Origin: Lysobacter soyae
Lineage (GTDB): Bacteria; Pseudomonadota; Gammaproteobacteria; Xanthomonadales; Xanthomonadaceae
Assembly: GCF_019551435.1 (NCBI RefSeq)
Contig: NZ_CP080544.1
Span: 248,001 to 312,000 of the forward strand
Direction of reading: 5' to 3'
DNA: 64,000 bases
The translations under genes were made by a program, and so were the position numbers. Below, piece by piece: positions 37,398-45,427 of the stretch; positions within the stretch are counted from its first letter, which is position 1, and each line of letters opens with the position of its first letter. The notes below the pieces were generated by a model that searched no databases, was not told the DNA's origin, and saw only the letters and a program-made list of their open reading frames with translations.

Positions 37398-38708
37398 ATG
37401 CGTCTTGCCCTGTTGCTGGCCGGTCTGATTTCTTTCGCACCCGCGGGTGCCTGGGCGCAGCAGTCGCCTGAAACGCCGGACGCAACCGACGCCGATAGTT
37501 CGCCAAAGGCCGAAAGCACCGACAGCAAGGCGGTGCCCTTGGATGAGATCCGCCGTTTTGTCACGGTCTTCAATAGCATTCGCCAAGCCTATGTGACGCC
37601 GAAGTCCGACACGGAGTTGATGCATTCCGCCGTGCGCGGCCTGCTCTTCGATTTGGATCCGCACAGTGTCTATTTCGATCGCGATGATGCCGAGCGTTTC
37701 GACTCCAGCACCGAGGGGCAATACGAAGGTTTGGGCGTGGAAGTGCAACAGCAGCCTGGCCCGATGTTGAAAATCATTGCGCCGATGGATGGCGGGCCTG
37801 CCGCACGCGCAGGCCTCAAGTCCGGCGATTTGATCATCGCCGTGGACGGCAAACCGGTCGGCACCGATAACGGCAATCGCGCGTTGCGCGGTAAAGCAGG
37901 TAGCACCGTCAAACTCACGATTCGTCGTGGCAAGGAAAAGCCGTTTGATGTTTCGGTGACCCGCGAAAAAATCATCGTGCCGAGTGTGGCCAAACGCATG
38001 CTTGAGCCGGGTTTCGGTCTGGTGCGCGTGTCCGGCTTCCAAGCCACCACCGCCAAAGAATTCGATGAGGCACTGCAATCGCTCAACACAAGCAGCGGTG
38101 GAAAGCTGCGCGGTCTGGTGATTGATTTGCGCAGCAATCCGGGCGGCTTGTTGAACGCCGCGGTCGAAATGGCCGACGATCTGATGAACGCCGGCAACAT
38201 CGTCAGCACACGCGGACGCGTGAAGAGCGGCGACACCATTTACACCGCCCATGCGGGTGATGTGTTGCAGGGTGCGCCGGTGGTGGTCTTGGTGGATGCC
38301 GGCTCTGCCAGTGCCTCAGAAGTGTTGGCCGCGGCCTTGCAGGATTCGGGGCGTGCGCGCGTTGTCGGCAGCTTGACCTTCGGAAAAGGTTCGGTACAAA
38401 GCTTGCTGCCGCTCGATAACGGCGACGCGGTGAAGCTCACGACGGCGCGCTATTACACGCCGAAGAATCGTTCCATCCAAGGTGTCGGCATCGTGCCGGA
38501 TGTCTTGGTGAAGGCCGACGGCAAAACGCGCAATGTCACCGTCAACGAAGCGTCGTTGTTGGGGCATTTGCGTGGCGAAGAGGAAATGTCCGGTGAAACC
38601 GGTGGTGAAGTCTTGAGCGGGGAAATGCCGGTCAATGCCGCGTTGTCGGAATTGAAGCGCATGGCCGGTGTCGCGCCGGTGGCAAAGCCGAAACCGAAGG
38701 CGAAGTAA
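37398..38708 (+). CDS. ctpA: C-terminal processing peptidase (S41 family, CtpA-like)
   Basis: 436 aa from MRLALLLAGLISFAPAGAWA (signal peptide), with GGAG five bases before the ATG. It has an N-terminal helical part, a PDZ domain (about 85-170: YEGLGVEVQQQPGPMLKIIAP...AGLKSGDLIIAVDG) and the S41 core with nucleophile Ser in DAGSASASEV and the catalytic Lys in TFGKGSVQS. A Pro/Lys tail ends the protein. It trims periplasmic or envelope proteins. Position behind envC suggests a role in cell-wall hydrolase control, as known for CtpA/Prc in other proteobacteria. Confidence 0.93.
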   Translation: MRLALLLAGLISFAPAGAWAQQSPETPDATDADSSPKAESTDSKAVPLDEIRRFVTVFNSIRQAYVTPKSDTELMHSAVRGLLFDLDPHSVYFDRDDAERFDSSTEGQYEGLGVEVQQQPGPMLKIIAPMDGGPAARAGLKSGDLIIAVDGKPVGTDNGNRALRGKAGSTVKLTIRRGKEKPFDVSVTREKIIVPSVAKRMLEPGFGLVRVSGFQATTAKEFDEALQSLNTSSGGKLRGLVIDLRSNPGGLLNAAVEMADDLMNAGNIVSTRGRVKSGDTIYTAHAGDVLQGAPVVVLVDAGSASASEVLAAALQDSGRARVVGSLTFGKGSVQSLLPLDNGDAVKLTTARYYTPKNRSIQGVGIVPDVLVKADGKTRNVTVNEASLLGHLRGEEEMSGETGGEVLSGEMPVNAALSELKRMAGVAPVAKPKPKAK

Positions 38709-39401
38709 TCAGTAACCGGCGCGACGTCTGAGCCGTTTGCCGATGGCATCGCGCTGCGCCAAAGCAAATAGCACGCCGAAGATCAAACCGGCGGCGTGCG
38801 CCACCCACGCGATCTCACCGAAGGCCGGACCGATATAGGCGAACACCACCTGCAAGATGGCCCAAGCGCCGATGAGCAGGTAGGCCGGGGCGCGGATGAA
38901 TTGCATGAAGGCACCCAGCGGGACCACCACGCCGAGGCGCGCATTCGGAAACAGCGCCAGATAGGCGCCCATCATCGCGGCCACAGCGCCGCTCGCGCCG
39001 ACCAACGGGCGGCTGCTGGGGCCAAGGGTGAGGGCGGCAAAATAGTTGGCCACCGCACCGCCCATCAAGAACAGCACCAGCAAACGACGGCTACCGATCA
39101 AACGTTCGGCGGGCAAGCCGAAGATCAAAAGAAAGATCAAATTGCCGAGCAAATGCGCCCAATCCGCGTGCAGAAACAGCGCAGTCAATAGGTGCAGTGC
39201 AGCATCGGCAATCGCCCGCGGGCCCAGCGCAAAAGCGGCAAAGACGTCGGACGGCAGCGTTCCCCACCGCAGCAGTAAGGCATGGGATTCAGCCGCTGGA
39301 CGCATCCAAACCCACAAGAATGCGGCTGAAAGCAAGACTGCCAGCAACGGCGAGGCCCAGCGAACAGTCGGTTTTTGACGGCGGGGTACGGAGACAAACA
39401 T
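38709..39401 (-). CDS. Rhomboid family intramembrane serine protease
   Basis: 230 aa from MFVSVPRRQKPTVRW; earlier in-frame codons overlap the fadL promoter region. Six or so membrane helices. The catalytic Ser is in LVGASGAVAAMMGAY (GxSG) and the catalytic His in WVAHAAGLIFGVLFAL; HADWAHLLGNLIFLLIFG is the typical second-helix motif. It cleaves single-pass membrane proteins within the bilayer; substrate unknown. Convergent with ctpA (stop codons adjacent). Confidence 0.93.
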   Translation of the reverse strand: MFVSVPRRQKPTVRWASPLLAVLLSAAFLWVWMRPAAESHALLLRWGTLPSDVFAAFALGPRAIADAALHLLTALFLHADWAHLLGNLIFLLIFGLPAERLIGSRRLLVLFLMGGAVANYFAALTLGPSSRPLVGASGAVAAMMGAYLALFPNARLGVVVPLGAFMQFIRAPAYLLIGAWAILQVVFAYIGPAFGEIAWVAHAAGLIFGVLFALAQRDAIGKRLRRRAGY

Positions 39402-39451
39402 GGCAATTACGCGGTTTCCTGTGACCACTTTAGCAACACCGTGCGTCATTG

Positions 39452-39480
39452 TTACCAATTGGTTAAAAGGTGGTTATAGT
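39452..39480 (+). promoter_or_regulatory. Probable promoter of the fadL-like gene
   Basis: TTACCA (39452-39457) and TATAGT (39475-39480) with a 17-bp spacer. Matches are four of six to TTGACA and five of six to TATAAT. The first transcribed bases would give a leader of about 70 nt before the ATG at 39559. Confidence 0.55.
39454..39463. promoter_or_regulatory. Palindrome overlapping the fadL-like -35 box (candidate operator)
   Basis: Perfect 10-bp palindrome ACCAATTGGT within TTACCAATTGGTTAA, lying on the -35 hexamer. Position suggests a repressor site for a dimeric regulator, possibly fatty-acid responsive; the regulator is not identified. Confidence 0.45.
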
Positions 39481-39558
39481 CGGATACGCCACCGCGTGGT
39501 ACAGAGAACCGCTCACGCAGTCCACCTGAATATCGATCCATCCTGGAGAAGGGATTAA

Positions 39559-41016
39559 ATGAAACACACCACCCGCAAGACCCGTTATTCGATGATCGCC
39601 GTCGCCGTTGTCGGCGCACTTGTTGCCGGCAACGCTGCCGCATCCGGCTTTCAGATTCGCGAAAACAGCACCAAGAACGTCGGCCGCGCGCTGACCGGTA
39701 CCGCCGTTGCCAAGGACGGTTCGTCCGTTCTGAACAACCCGGCTGCGATGACCAACTTCACCGCGACCAACGTGCAACTCGACGTTGCCGGTATCGATCT
39801 GGACGCCTCGTTCAACGGCACCGGTTACTACAAGCCGACCGCGACCACCGAAGTGTCTGTGGGTGGTGGCAATGGCGGCGATCCGGGTGAACTCACCGCA
39901 GTCCCGTCGATGTCCTTCATCATGCCGCTGAAGGGTGACCTCGAAAGCGTGCGTCTGGGCGCTTCCGTCAGCGCACCGTTCGGTCTGAAAACCGAATATG
40001 AAAACGGTTGGATGGGTCGCTACAACGCCACCATCTCCGACGTCAAAACCGTTGACCTGACCTTGTCGGCGGCGATTGAATTCTCACCGAAGGTGTCGGT
40101 CGGCGCCGGCGTCATCTTCCAACGCACCGAAGTCACGCTCGGCCGCGACATCCCGACCAATCTCATCATCAGCAGCCTCCCGTTTCCGTTGAACTCACCG
40201 GTGGGTGATGGCAACTTCACCTTGACGGGCAAGGACAATGCTGTCGGCTTCGTCGCCGGCATCATGCTGCGCCCCTGGAACAACGTGACGATCGGTTACT
40301 CGCACCGTACCGAGATCAAGCACAAGTTCCGCGGCACCGCCGACTTCACCATGCCGAACGCCTTCACGGCACGTCAGCCGGGTCTGCAAACCTTGGCCGC
40401 CAATGCCGCTGCTGCCGCAGCTAACACCTCGTTGTCACCCACGCAGCGCGCAACCGCCGCCGCACAGGCGCAGCAGCTCGGCGCATTGGGCTACGGCTTC
40501 CAAGACGGTACCGGCTATTCGGAACTGACGACCCCGGCCGTGGATACGGTCAGCTTGTCGTGGGCCCTGAATGACCGCGTGACCTTGTACGGCGACGTGC
40601 AACGCACCGGCTGGGAAACTTTGAACAACGTGACGGTCGGTTTCTCCAACCGTTACCAGCCGACTTCGGTTGAGCAATTCAACTGGAAGAACACCTGGTA
40701 CTACGGTATCGGCGCCGACTTCAAGTTGAACGATGCCTTCACCCTGCGTGCCGGTGTCGGTTACGACGAATCGCCGACCAACGATCACGACCGTACCCCG
40801 CGTCTGCCCGACAACAACCGCAACATCTTTGCGGCAGGTGGTTCGTGGGCAGTGTCGAACAATCTAAGCATCGACTTCGCTTACATGCGCGTCAACGTGA
40901 AGAAAACCCCGATCGATTTGCCGCCGAATGCCGCTGAAGGCCGTTACACCGGTCTGCGCGGTGACTTCACCGGTCACGCCGATGTGTTCAGCGTGGGCGG
41001 CAGCTTCTCGTTCTAA
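39559..41016 (+). CDS. fadL: FadL/OmpP1 family outer-membrane transporter
   Basis: 485 aa. Signal peptide ending ...VAGNAAA, then the FadL N-terminal hatch motif SGFQIRENSTKNVGRALTGTAVAKDGSSVLNNPAAM (NPA motif), followed by an amphipathic 14-strand barrel; residue 485 is a C-terminal Phe (GGSFSF), the usual BAM signal. It imports long-chain fatty acids or other hydrophobic molecules across the outer membrane. GGAGAAGG precedes the ATG, and a strong terminator follows. A stretch of Ala-rich low complexity (about 285-315) forms an extended loop. Confidence 0.93.
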   Translation: MKHTTRKTRYSMIAVAVVGALVAGNAAASGFQIRENSTKNVGRALTGTAVAKDGSSVLNNPAAMTNFTATNVQLDVAGIDLDASFNGTGYYKPTATTEVSVGGGNGGDPGELTAVPSMSFIMPLKGDLESVRLGASVSAPFGLKTEYENGWMGRYNATISDVKTVDLTLSAAIEFSPKVSVGAGVIFQRTEVTLGRDIPTNLIISSLPFPLNSPVGDGNFTLTGKDNAVGFVAGIMLRPWNNVTIGYSHRTEIKHKFRGTADFTMPNAFTARQPGLQTLAANAAAAAANTSLSPTQRATAAAQAQQLGALGYGFQDGTGYSELTTPAVDTVSLSWALNDRVTLYGDVQRTGWETLNNVTVGFSNRYQPTSVEQFNWKNTWYYGIGADFKLNDAFTLRAGVGYDESPTNDHDRTPRLPDNNRNIFAAGGSWAVSNNLSIDFAYMRVNVKKTPIDLPPNAAEGRYTGLRGDFTGHADVFSVGGSFSF

Positions 41017-41035
41017 TCTGACTTCAAGCAAGACA

Positions 41036-41068
41036 AAAATGCCCGCACTTGCTGCGGGCATTTTTTTG
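41036..41068 (+). terminator. Rho-independent terminator of the fadL-like gene
   Basis: Stem AAATGCCCGCA / TGCGGGCATTT with a 5-nt loop and a run of seven T on the plus strand; the flanking A-run also makes it usable from the opposite direction. It lies 20 bp after the fadL stop and before the convergent GNAT gene. Confidence 0.92.
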
Positions 41069-41092
41069 CGCGTCGTTTGTCGGCATGCGTCG

Positions 41093-41632
41093 TCAGTCGG
41101 ACAGGCGATATCGCTTTTTCGTGCGCGCCGACCATGGCCCTGTGTACGTCCCGATGAAACGTCCGCCGCAGCTTTCAATCACTGCTTGGGAGGCGAGGTT
41201 GTCTTCGTCGCAGGTGACGATCAATTCGGCGATGCCGAGCTCGCGTGTGGCACGGTCTGCGGCATGTCGCAACATGGCCGATGCCACGCCCATGCGGCGG
41301 TATGCGGGCAACACGGCATAGCCCACGTGGCCGGCATAGGCTTCGAGGGCCGGCGTGAGCCGATGGCGCAGACTGTACCGACCGATCAACTCACTGCCAA
41401 AGAAAGCAAACAGCAGGGTCGTCGGTACTTCATGGGCGCGCAATCTTGTGCCGGACTTTCGCACTGCGATCCACTCGAGATAGTCGTACAGGCCCATTCC
41501 GGACTGCAGGCCCTGGAAGAATGTCGGGTTGTCGTGTGGCACTTGTTTCAACGCGCGCAACAATGCGTCGCCGTCGTGGGCCGCCAGCGGGCGAAGTTCG
41601 AATGGCAGCGGTTTTGCGCGCATCAGAACCAC
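41093..41632 (-). CDS. GNAT family N-acetyltransferase
   Basis: 179 aa. Central acetyl-CoA motif A: VGYAVLPAYRRMGVASAMLRHAADRA (R/Q-x-x-G-x-G/A type), followed by the ELGIAELIVTCDEDNLASQAVIESCGGRFIGTY motif B region. The resemblance is to predicted acetyltransferases that act on small molecules; substrate unknown. It lies between the fadL terminator and a diguanylate cyclase gene of the same orientation (11-bp gap). Confidence 0.85.
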   Translation of the reverse strand: MVLMRAKPLPFELRPLAAHDGDALLRALKQVPHDNPTFFQGLQSGMGLYDYLEWIAVRKSGTRLRAHEVPTTLLFAFFGSELIGRYSLRHRLTPALEAYAGHVGYAVLPAYRRMGVASAMLRHAADRATRELGIAELIVTCDEDNLASQAVIESCGGRFIGTYTGPWSARTKKRYRLSD

Positions 41633-41643
41633 AGGGTTGAAGC

Positions 41644-42504
41644 TCAGGCGGCCGCCAGATTCGCGACGTGCTCGAAAGCTGTGTGCGCCTTGCCGTCGTG
41701 TTTGGCGGTATACATGAGCGCGTCGGCTGCTTGGGTGGCGCGTGCGATGTCCTGTGGCGGCACCGCGTAGGAGACCACGCCCATGCTGAAGTCGATCCCG
41801 TAGGCCTCCTTCAGGCCGCTTGCGTCAAATGCCTTGCGGACACGGGCATCGTAAGCGCGCGCGGAAGCTTCGCTGGCATCGGCCAGGATCACCATGAACT
41901 CATCACCGCCCATGCGCGCCACGATATCCGACGAGCGCGAAGCATCATTCAACAACCAAGCGAACTTGCACAGCACGTCATCGCCCACCGCGTGCCCCTT
42001 CGAATCGTTCACTTGCTTGAAGCCGTCCAAATCGATCACCGCCACGGCCAAGGGGCTGCGCCTTCTCACGGCCAAAGCACGCACAATGTCGTACTTGCTG
42101 CGGAATGCTCGGGCGTTATTGAGTTGGGTCAGGCCATCGCGCATGGCGATGGCGGTCAGCGCATCCAAGGAGTTGCGCACCGTGAGGATAAGGTTCGCCA
42201 CCAATGCGAACGTAATCAAGCGCAGCATCACGTTCCAATACGGCGCAAGCAGGCTTTGGTATTCCTTGCCGGTCAGTTGTTGGCAGACCAACCAACACAC
42301 GGCGGAAATCAGCACCATGGCCGTGGTGATGTTCTTGTTCGTATACCAAGCAGCGATGGCGATCGGCAGCAGGTAAAACGTGAAACTCGAATACTCGGCG
42401 CCGGTGAAATAGTCGAGTGCGGTGATGCAGACAAGCAGTACCAACATCGACACATAGGGCAGTGATGCATGCCGTTTCATGATTTGATCAATAGCCGCAA
42501 ACAT
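41644..42504 (-). CDS. Membrane diguanylate cyclase (GGDEF)
   Basis: 286 aa. Four to five N-terminal membrane helices (about 15-120), resembling integral membrane sensory regions, are followed directly by a GGDEF domain (about 125-280). The active-site motif is intact (MGGDEFMVIL), with an RxxD I-site (RSSD) five residues before it, so the enzyme is probably active and feedback-inhibited. It synthesises cyclic di-GMP. It is the second diguanylate cyclase in this window, with a different sensory input from the TPR type. Confidence 0.9.
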   Translation of the reverse strand: MFAAIDQIMKRHASLPYVSMLVLLVCITALDYFTGAEYSSFTFYLLPIAIAAWYTNKNITTAMVLISAVCWLVCQQLTGKEYQSLLAPYWNVMLRLITFALVANLILTVRNSLDALTAIAMRDGLTQLNNARAFRSKYDIVRALAVRRRSPLAVAVIDLDGFKQVNDSKGHAVGDDVLCKFAWLLNDASRSSDIVARMGGDEFMVILADASEASARAYDARVRKAFDASGLKEAYGIDFSMGVVSYAVPPQDIARATQAADALMYTAKHDGKAHTAFEHVANLAAA

Positions 42505-42571
42505 CGGCGAAGGTTAGCACCGACCCGTGTACGCGGCTTGAAACGCGCGGGTGCCGCTCGGCGCCCGAACC

Positions 42572-43354
42572 TCAGGCGATGAAGGCTTTGAGTGCGGCCT
42601 TCATGCCACGGCCATGGGTGTGAAGGAACGCCCGTTCGTCCTGCCATTCGGGGAAATGCTTTTCCACTTCGCGCCAAAAAGCAGGAGAGTGATCGTGATG
42701 GCGCATATGGCAAAGCTCATGCACCAGCACGTAGCGGAACGCGTCGGGGCGCCCCAATACCAGCGACAACTCCAAGGCCATGACCCCGCGACTGCTCATC
42801 GAGCCCCATTGCGTGCGCATGATTTTGTAGCTGATCCGCACGGGGGAGTGGCCCGTGGCCTCTGCCAGTGCTGGCAACCAGCGCCCGACATCGGCGCGCG
42901 CTTCGTTCAAATAGAAATCTCGGAAGGCACGTTTGAGCGTGGCCGAGGCAGGGCCCTGCGTTGCGTCCCCTCGAACCTGTACGTGCACCGTCGCGTGTTC
43001 ACGCCAAACCTTGTCGGTCTTGCCGTGCCGCCATGCAATGGAGAGGTGTTCGCCACGCAAAGGCAGGTGCGTGGTTTCGAATAGTTGCACTGGGGCCCTG
43101 TCCGGCGCCGGCATCTTGTCCAAATGCTCTCGGATCCAATCCAGATGGGAGAGGATGAACTGATCCACCGTACGTTCGGAGACGCGCGGCGGCACGGTGA
43201 CCCGAACGCCTTCATCGCCGACGCTGAGTCGCAGGCGACGTGCGCGCGCGTGGTGAGTGAATCGCACTTCAAAGGCACGCCCGTCTTTAAACGCGTAGCT
43301 GGCCTCGGTGCGCTGCACCTTGTCCGGATGTACGCGAAGCAGGCGACTGAACAT
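42572..43354 (-). CDS. YgjP/DUF45 family zinc-metallopeptidase-like protein
   Basis: 260 aa. The C-terminal half has the metzincin-like motif VLVHELCHMRHHDHSPAFWREVEKHFPEW (HExxH with a third ligand), preceded by the YKIMRTQWGSMSSRGVMALE segment typical of the M48-like/YgjP-WLM family. N-terminal beta-rich part unassigned. Peptidase activity has not generally been shown for the family. Its ATG overlaps the rdgC stop (TGATG at 43352-43356), so the two genes are translationally coupled with ttcA upstream. Confidence 0.85.
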   Translation of the reverse strand: MFSRLLRVHPDKVQRTEASYAFKDGRAFEVRFTHHARARRLRLSVGDEGVRVTVPPRVSERTVDQFILSHLDWIREHLDKMPAPDRAPVQLFETTHLPLRGEHLSIAWRHGKTDKVWREHATVHVQVRGDATQGPASATLKRAFRDFYLNEARADVGRWLPALAEATGHSPVRISYKIMRTQWGSMSSRGVMALELSLVLGRPDAFRYVLVHELCHMRHHDHSPAFWREVEKHFPEWQDERAFLHTHGRGMKAALKAFIA

Positions 43355-44274
43355 CAGTGCGGCGCGTCGTCCGTGTGCAGTGCGAACGCCTGTTGCATGA
43401 CCTGATAAAAGCGACGGAACTCGCCCGACATCAGCGCGAAGCGGGCATCCATTTCCGCGCGGATGTCGTCGCGCTCGGAGCTTTCCAATTCCGAGACCGC
43501 GCCTTCCAGCAGTTTGAATTTGCGCACGATCAAGTCATCACCGAGCACAAAGCGCATGTGATCGTCCAACGTTAGGGCCAATCGTGCGGTTTGCTTGCCG
43601 GTGGCGAGATGCGTGTCGATTTCTTCGCCTTCCAGTTCCATGCGCTGCACTTTGACAATGGCGCCTTGGTCGGCGGGGTCGCGCAGTTCGGCTTCGTCCC
43701 CAAGGCCCAAGCCCTCCGGCAAAGTCTCGCCGGCAATCCATGCCGTCAGCACACCACGCGGCGCGTTGTCTCCGGCAATCGGCAAAGCCGGAAAACTGCC
43801 CAAGGCCTTGCGAACCAAAGACACGACGCTCTCCGCCACTTTTCGGGACGTAGTGTCGACGGCGATCACTTTCAATTTCAAATCGATCAAGGCGTCGACG
43901 CGCGAGGGGCGGATGAAGGCACGCGGCAGCAATTCGTTGATCAGATCCTGCTTCATCTGCGTGCGCAATTTGCCGCCCGGACGCCGTCCCTGCGCCGCTT
44001 CGAACTCGGCTAACTTCTTCTGCAATTGATCATTCACCACGGCCGAAGGCAGCAAGCGCTCTTCGCTTCCGACCGTGATCCAAATGGCGTCATCAATGCG
44101 ATGCGACAAGCCATCGGCTTCATCCGCGGCCACGCCGAACGGCGATACAAAGCCTTGTGAGGCCACGTCTTGCGGGCCTACCGGCTTCAATGCGGCTTCT
44201 TGCAGGGCGGTGTCGAATGCGTCGAATTTGATGTGGGCGGGAAAGCTGTACAGCGTGATATTGCGAAAAATCAT
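43354..44274 (-). CDS. rdgC: Recombination-associated protein RdgC
   Basis: 306 aa, the normal length. It begins [18 protein letters not shown] and contains the [20 protein letters not shown] segment and the C-terminal [28 protein letters not shown], all RdgC features. RdgC forms a ring around duplex DNA and inhibits RecA loading; it is nucleoid-associated. It overlaps ttcA by 4 bp (ATGA), giving a ttcA-rdgC-ygjP-like operon. Confidence 0.95.
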   Translation of the reverse strand: MIFRNITLYSFPAHIKFDAFDTALQEAALKPVGPQDVASQGFVSPFGVAADEADGLSHRIDDAIWITVGSEERLLPSAVVNDQLQKKLAEFEAAQGRRPGGKLRTQMKQDLINELLPRAFIRPSRVDALIDLKLKVIAVDTTSRKVAESVVSLVRKALGSFPALPIAGDNAPRGVLTAWIAGETLPEGLGLGDEAELRDPADQGAIVKVQRMELEGEEIDTHLATGKQTARLALTLDDHMRFVLGDDLIVRKFKLLEGAVSELESSERDDIRAEMDARFALMSGEFRRFYQVMQQAFALHTDDAPH

Positions 44275-45149
44275 TCGGAAGTGCCTTCACTGGCAAGCCA
44301 GGCATGCGCATCGGGTAAATCCCCCGGCTCTGCGCGCCCCAGGTTTGCGAAATCAAATAGGTGGGTGTCGGCCAATTGCGACGGCCGGATGTCGCCCAGG
44401 GCACGCGCCATGGTCTCGATGCGGCCGGGGCTGTTGCGTTCCCATTCCTGCAGCATTTTCTTAACTTGCACGCGCTGCAAATTTTCTTGCGAGCCGCACA
44501 AATTGCAGGGAATGATCGGGAACTGTTTGGCTTCGGCGTGAATCTCGATATCGCTTTCCCGCACATAAGCAAGCGGGCGGATCACGACATGTTTGCCGTC
44601 GTCACTCAACAGCTTCGGTGGCATGCCCGAGAGTTTTGCGTGGAAGAACAGGTTCAGGAAGAACGTGTTCACCATGTCGTCCCGATGGTGCCCTAACGCG
44701 ATCTTGGTGAAGCCGTGTTGCTCGGCATAGGTGTACAGGGAGCCGCGACGCAGGCGCGAACACAGCGAGCACATGGTCTTGCCTTCTGGGATCACCCGGC
44801 TGACCACCGAATAGGTGTCTTGCTCAATGATGTGAAAATCCACACCGATCGAACGCAGGTATTCGGGCAACACGTGTTCGGGAAAGCCCGGTTGCTTTTG
44901 GTCCAGATTGACAGCGGTGATCGAGAACGACACCGGCGCTTTCTTTTGCAGTTGAAGCAAGATGTCGAGCAGCGTGTAGCTGTCCTTGCCGCCGGACAGG
45001 CAGACCATGACTTTGTCGCCTTCTTCGATCATGCCGAAATCGGCAATGGCACGACCGACCTGATGGCGCAGGCGTTTGGCAACCTTGTCAGCTTCGCGCT
45101 TTTCCGGCTTGGATCGCGTATCGAGGAGGTGAAGGGGTATGCTGCTCAT
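44271..45149 (-). CDS. ttcA: tRNA 2-thiocytidine synthase TtcA
   Basis: 292 aa. PP-loop ATPase with [13 protein letters not shown] (about 50-62), the [4Fe-4S]-binding [10 protein letters not shown], and the C-terminal [12 protein letters not shown] cysteine pair. It installs sulphur at C32 of tRNAs in the cytoplasm using an iron-sulphur cluster. It heads the operon with rdgC; the start is 50 bp from the divergent small gene at 45199. Confidence 0.95.
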   Translation of the reverse strand: MSSIPLHLLDTRSKPEKREADKVAKRLRHQVGRAIADFGMIEEGDKVMVCLSGGKDSYTLLDILLQLQKKAPVSFSITAVNLDQKQPGFPEHVLPEYLRSIGVDFHIIEQDTYSVVSRVIPEGKTMCSLCSRLRRGSLYTYAEQHGFTKIALGHHRDDMVNTFFLNLFFHAKLSGMPPKLLSDDGKHVVIRPLAYVRESDIEIHAEAKQFPIIPCNLCGSQENLQRVQVKKMLQEWERNSPGRIETMARALGDIRPSQLADTHLFDFANLGRAEPGDLPDAHAWLASEGTSE

Positions 45150-45198
45150 TGGGTATATTTTACGTGTGTGTGGACGTTGAGACGGAGCGGGGGCCCAG

Positions 45199-45405
45199 AT
45201 GAGCGTGTTGCCACCGGATGAAGTGTCCTATCGGCTGGCGCAACTGCGGTTGCAACACCGCGATCTGGACGTCGCCATCCAGCGATTGCAAGAAGACATT
45301 CGTTCCGACGAGATGTCGTTGAAGCGCCTGAAGAAGCGCAAACTTCATTTGAAAGACTGTATCGCGATTCTCGAGTCGGCTCTGATTCCCGATCAGCCGG
45401 CCTGA
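45199..45405 (+). CDS. Small DUF465 (YdcH-like) coiled-coil protein
   Basis: 68 aa. The sequence [22 protein letters not shown] followed by [20 protein letters not shown] is the DUF465 pattern: two helices forming an antiparallel coiled coil, with the KKRKLxLKD signature. Function unknown in the family. AGATGAG-type weak ribosome site; the gene stands alone between ttcA and plsB. Confidence 0.85.
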   Translation: MSVLPPDEVSYRLAQLRLQHRDLDVAIQRLQEDIRSDEMSLKRLKKRKLHLKDCIAILESALIPDQPA

Positions 45406-45427
45406 ATGGCGAGCTTGACCGTTGGCG

